A DNA stretch of 64,000 bases from Ruegeria sp. TM1040 (GTDB lineage: Bacteria > Pseudomonadota > Alphaproteobacteria > Rhodobacterales > Rhodobacteraceae). Made by a program: the position numbers and the translations under genes. The notes under the pieces are model-generated. The model ran no database searches and had not been told where the DNA came from. It was given only the letters and a program-made list of their open reading frames with translations. Below, one piece after another: positions 62,003-64,000 of the stretch (within the stretch, counting starts at the first letter, position 1; the number at the start of each line of letters is the position of its first letter). The stretch is taken from positions 891,501 to 955,500 of the forward strand of contig NC_008044.1 of the NCBI RefSeq assembly GCF_000014065.1, read 5' to 3'.

Positions 62003-63424
62003 TCAGCGACGCCGGGAAGGACCGGCTGCGGCAACCTCACGCGGCGTCATCGCGATGACCGCGCCCGGACCATTGCCATAGAGTGCCCATCCGGCACTCT
62101 CTGCGCGCAGGGCGGTCGCGCGGCGACGGTCGCCGCGGCTCTCGGCGATATGCGCCTTCAGGGTCAAAAGCGTGGCCATCAGGGCGGCGTTCTGGCTGGT
62201 TTGCGCAGCGCCATAGGCGGTATCGATCAACTGTTCGGCGCGCGCGATATTGCCCGCGCGCAGCGCATAGGCAGCAAGGCGGGACTGGTTGAGGGCGCGA
62301 TGCGGCGCGGTGTCCGGCCCGGTGCCGAGGTAATTGAGCGCGGTGCGAAAATGCGCTTCGGCCTGCTCGGGGGCAGATGTTTCCAGCGTCCGCCCGATCA
62401 GGAAATGCCCAAAGGCGCGGCGGTGATCCTGCCAGCCCTGCGCCTCGGCGATATGGGCAGCCGTATGGGCGGCGCGCACGCGCTGGGCGCGTGTTGCGGA
62501 GCCACCGAGCGCAGTCTCGACCGCCGAAGTCCAGGCGCTGGGGGTCTGGGGCAGCGGGGCTGGGGCGCGGCGGGCGCCGGCAGGGTTGAGCCGCGAAAGG
62601 ATCGCGGGCAGGCGCGCGGCGACCTCTTCGCGAGTCATGCCGGTTTTGAGGGAGGGGTCGTAGGTTGCGCGCAGCATCAGCATGTCAAAGCCGGTCAGCA
62701 CCGCATGTACATTGTCGTCGTTAAAGACCGAATCTCGCAGGCGATAGAGGTCATTGAGCGGCCCCAGCGCCTGCGCCAGTTCCTCGTGCAGGCAGTCGCG
62801 CAGCTCTTGCGGGTTCACATCATTGGGCACAAAGATCGCCAGCCGCTCGCGGTTGCGCAGGTTTTTCCAGTCGGTTTGCGGCAGGCGGCGCGCGCGGCGG
62901 TATTCCTCGATCGAGCTGACATTTGGTACCACGAAACAGGCGGCATGCGGCAAAAGACGTTGAATGCGCGCGCGGCTCACGGCCTCGATGGTCACGGAGG
63001 CGGGCACCTCGCCTTGCGTGCGCAGGCGGACGTTGATCCCGGCCTCGCGGCGCAGGCGCGTCAGCAGTGCCTCAAGATCCATGCGCAGCGTGGCGGGGGC
63101 GGTGCCGGTGACCGCGACGCTCACCGGGCCTTCGAAACGGGTGAAGACCGGCATGGTGGTGCCGCCCTCAAGACGAAAATGCAGATCGAGAAAATCCCGC
63201 GCCATATCCGCATTGGAGCGCAGCGGCGGCGAAGCCGCGCGGGTGGCAAAGGTGCGGATGGGGGGCAGGTCCATCGCCAGTGAGGCCGACGCGCGCGAGG
63301 GCGGCGTCTCGGCGGGGGTGCAGGCCAGCAGGAGCGCGCAGCCCAGAAAAACCGTCTTGAGGCGCAGCGCCCGGAGCGAAGGCAAGACGCGTTCGAGCGC
63401 GCCCCAGGGGGAAGAAAAGGTCAC
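62003..63424 (-). CDS. DUF2927 domain-containing lipoprotein
   Basis: 473 residues from GTG 63424 (GTG 63430 and TTG 63451 are alternatives with equally modest ribosome-binding sites). The signal region TVFLGCALLLAC has a lipobox LLAC. The DUF2927 domain covers about 55-275, with a CLHEELAQALGPLND metal-protease-like segment (HEE). The C-terminal part is TPR-like (about 300-460). Possibly a zinc-dependent envelope protein (inference from HEELAQ). It sits between the MoxR gene and the small membrane protein. Confidence 0.8.
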   Translation of the reverse strand: MTFSSPWGALERVLPSLRALRLKTVFLGCALLLACTPAETPPSRASASLAMDLPPIRTFATRAASPPLRSNADMARDFLDLHFRLEGGTTMPVFTRFEGPVSVAVTGTAPATLRMDLEALLTRLRREAGINVRLRTQGEVPASVTIEAVSRARIQRLLPHAACFVVPNVSSIEEYRRARRLPQTDWKNLRNRERLAIFVPNDVNPQELRDCLHEELAQALGPLNDLYRLRDSVFNDDNVHAVLTGFDMLMLRATYDPSLKTGMTREEVAARLPAILSRLNPAGARRAPAPLPQTPSAWTSAVETALGGSATRAQRVRAAHTAAHIAEAQGWQDHRRAFGHFLIGRTLETSAPEQAEAHFRTALNYLGTGPDTAPHRALNQSRLAAYALRAGNIARAEQLIDTAYGAAQTSQNAALMATLLTLKAHIAESRGDRRRATALRAESAGWALYGNGPGAVIAMTPREVAAAGPSRRR

Positions 63425-63574
63425 ATGCACGTCTCTGGTCCGCCTTGGCAAGATCCGGGATCATCTCCCGGCCAAGACACCCAGTATGAACATGATTTGG
63501 GCAAAAATTTGAAGTCGGGTCCGATTTTGATGGCAGATAGGGCCGGTGTGCAGCCGGCCCGCATCAGATCATCA

Positions 63575-64000
63575 TCAGCGCCCACGTCGCGCCATAAAGG
63601 CGAGGCGTTCAAACAAATGCACATCCTGTTCGTTCTTGAGCAAGGCACCGTGCAGTTTTGGCAGCGCATTTGCTCCGTCGCGTTTCAGATCCTCGGGGCT
63701 CAGGTCTTCGGCCAACAGGAGTTTCAGCCAGTCGATCACCTCCGAGGTGGAGGGTTTTTTCTTGAGCCCCTGTGTGTCGCGGATTTCGTAGAATTGCGTG
63801 AGCGCCGCCGACAAGAGGTCGGGTTTGATGTCGGGGTGATGCACTTCGACGATTTTCTTCATCGTCTCGGCATCGGGGAAGCGGATGTAATGGAAGAAAC
63901 AGCGCCGCAAAAACGCGTCGGGCAGCTCTTTTTCGTTATTGGAGGTGATGATCATCACGGGGCGATGTTTGGCGCGGATGGTTTCGCCGGTCTCGTAGAC
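63575..64000 (-). CDS. MoxR-family AAA+ ATPase (5' end outside window)
   Basis: The C-terminal 141 residues are visible, and the frame is open to the window edge. Sensor 1 reads VMIITSNNEKELPDAF, followed by the Arg-finger region FLRRCFFHYIRFP. The lid helices follow. Walker motifs lie outside the window. MoxR ATPases act with VWA proteins (here 60513-61697) to mature or disassemble protein complexes. Confidence 0.92.
   Translation of the reverse strand, partial: VYETGETIRAKHRPVMIITSNNEKELPDAFLRRCFFHYIRFPDAETMKKIVEVHHPDIKPDLLSAALTQFYEIRDTQGLKKKPSTSEVIDWLKLLLAEDLSPEDLKRDGANALPKLHGALLKNEQDVHLFERLAFMARRGR

Overview
The window looks like chromosomal DNA of a Rhodobacterales alphaproteobacterium, most likely of the Roseobacter/Ruegeria/Phaeobacter type. 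The evidence is the high GC content, a HemA of the Rhodobacter type (C4 pathway of 5-aminolevulinate synthesis) under an FNR-like site, TRAP and ABC uptake systems, a RodZ-IspG pair, DUF2852, DUF2189 and DUF2927 proteins, and tRNA-Asp genes of alphaproteobacterial type. There is no rRNA operon, CRISPR array, insertion sequence, integrase or prophage. The genus assignment is inference from protein resemblance.

Layout. 1-3345: the 3' part of a large OmpA/WD40/caspase-like fusion protein. 3388-8655: a LysR regulator divergent from a three-gene catabolic operon (GMC oxidoreductase, enolase-superfamily dehydratase, aldehyde dehydrogenase), the latter two joined by 4-base overlaps. 8879-18346: a second LysR regulator divergent from a glycerol-3-phosphate/glycerophosphodiester operon (ugpBAEC, a glycerophosphodiester phosphodiesterase and a HAD-IIA protein), followed by a Na/Pi cotransporter-PhoU protein and a histidine phosphatase. 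Together these read as an organic-phosphate scavenging block. Its promoter carries a PHO-box-like triple repeat and a 7-7-7 inverted repeat. 18425-19249: tRNA-Val and three tandem tRNA-Asp. 19397-25591: thioesterase, M20 dipeptidase, hemA, rodZ, ispG. 25668-34388: cell-envelope and translation genes (DsbA-like, M48 protease, aminotransferase, amiC, PBP1A, prfB).

34509-42194: MFS transporter, amidase, DUF2189 protein, XRE regulator, a hypothetical protein, then ilvN and ilvB on the minus strand. Upstream of ilvB I find a complete transcription attenuator: promoter, a 15-residue leader peptide with five consecutive branched-chain residues, alternative hairpins and a T-tailed terminator. 42794-49778: a NarL-type response regulator and Cache-domain histidine kinase divergent from a three-gene TRAP transporter with an unusually large permease. 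49992-52334: a VOC protein, an ATE/Bpt-family aminoacyl-transferase, RDD and DUF2852 proteins. 52959-58305: glnE, a small protein, a 46-residue lipoprotein, an RlmI-like methyltransferase and a PIN-domain protein. 58411-64000: a luciferase-like oxidoreductase, an M48 protease, and a MoxR/DUF2927/small membrane protein/VWA cluster running off the right edge.

Most of this is housekeeping and nutrient-uptake content. The least ordinary items are the OmpA-WD40-caspase fusion, the ilvB attenuator, a dispersed hairpin element present three times with compensatory stem changes and a constant loop, several perfect palindromes upstream of unrelated genes, and the HAD protein lacking the usual second aspartate. 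All motif calls come from reading the sequence; no database search was run.
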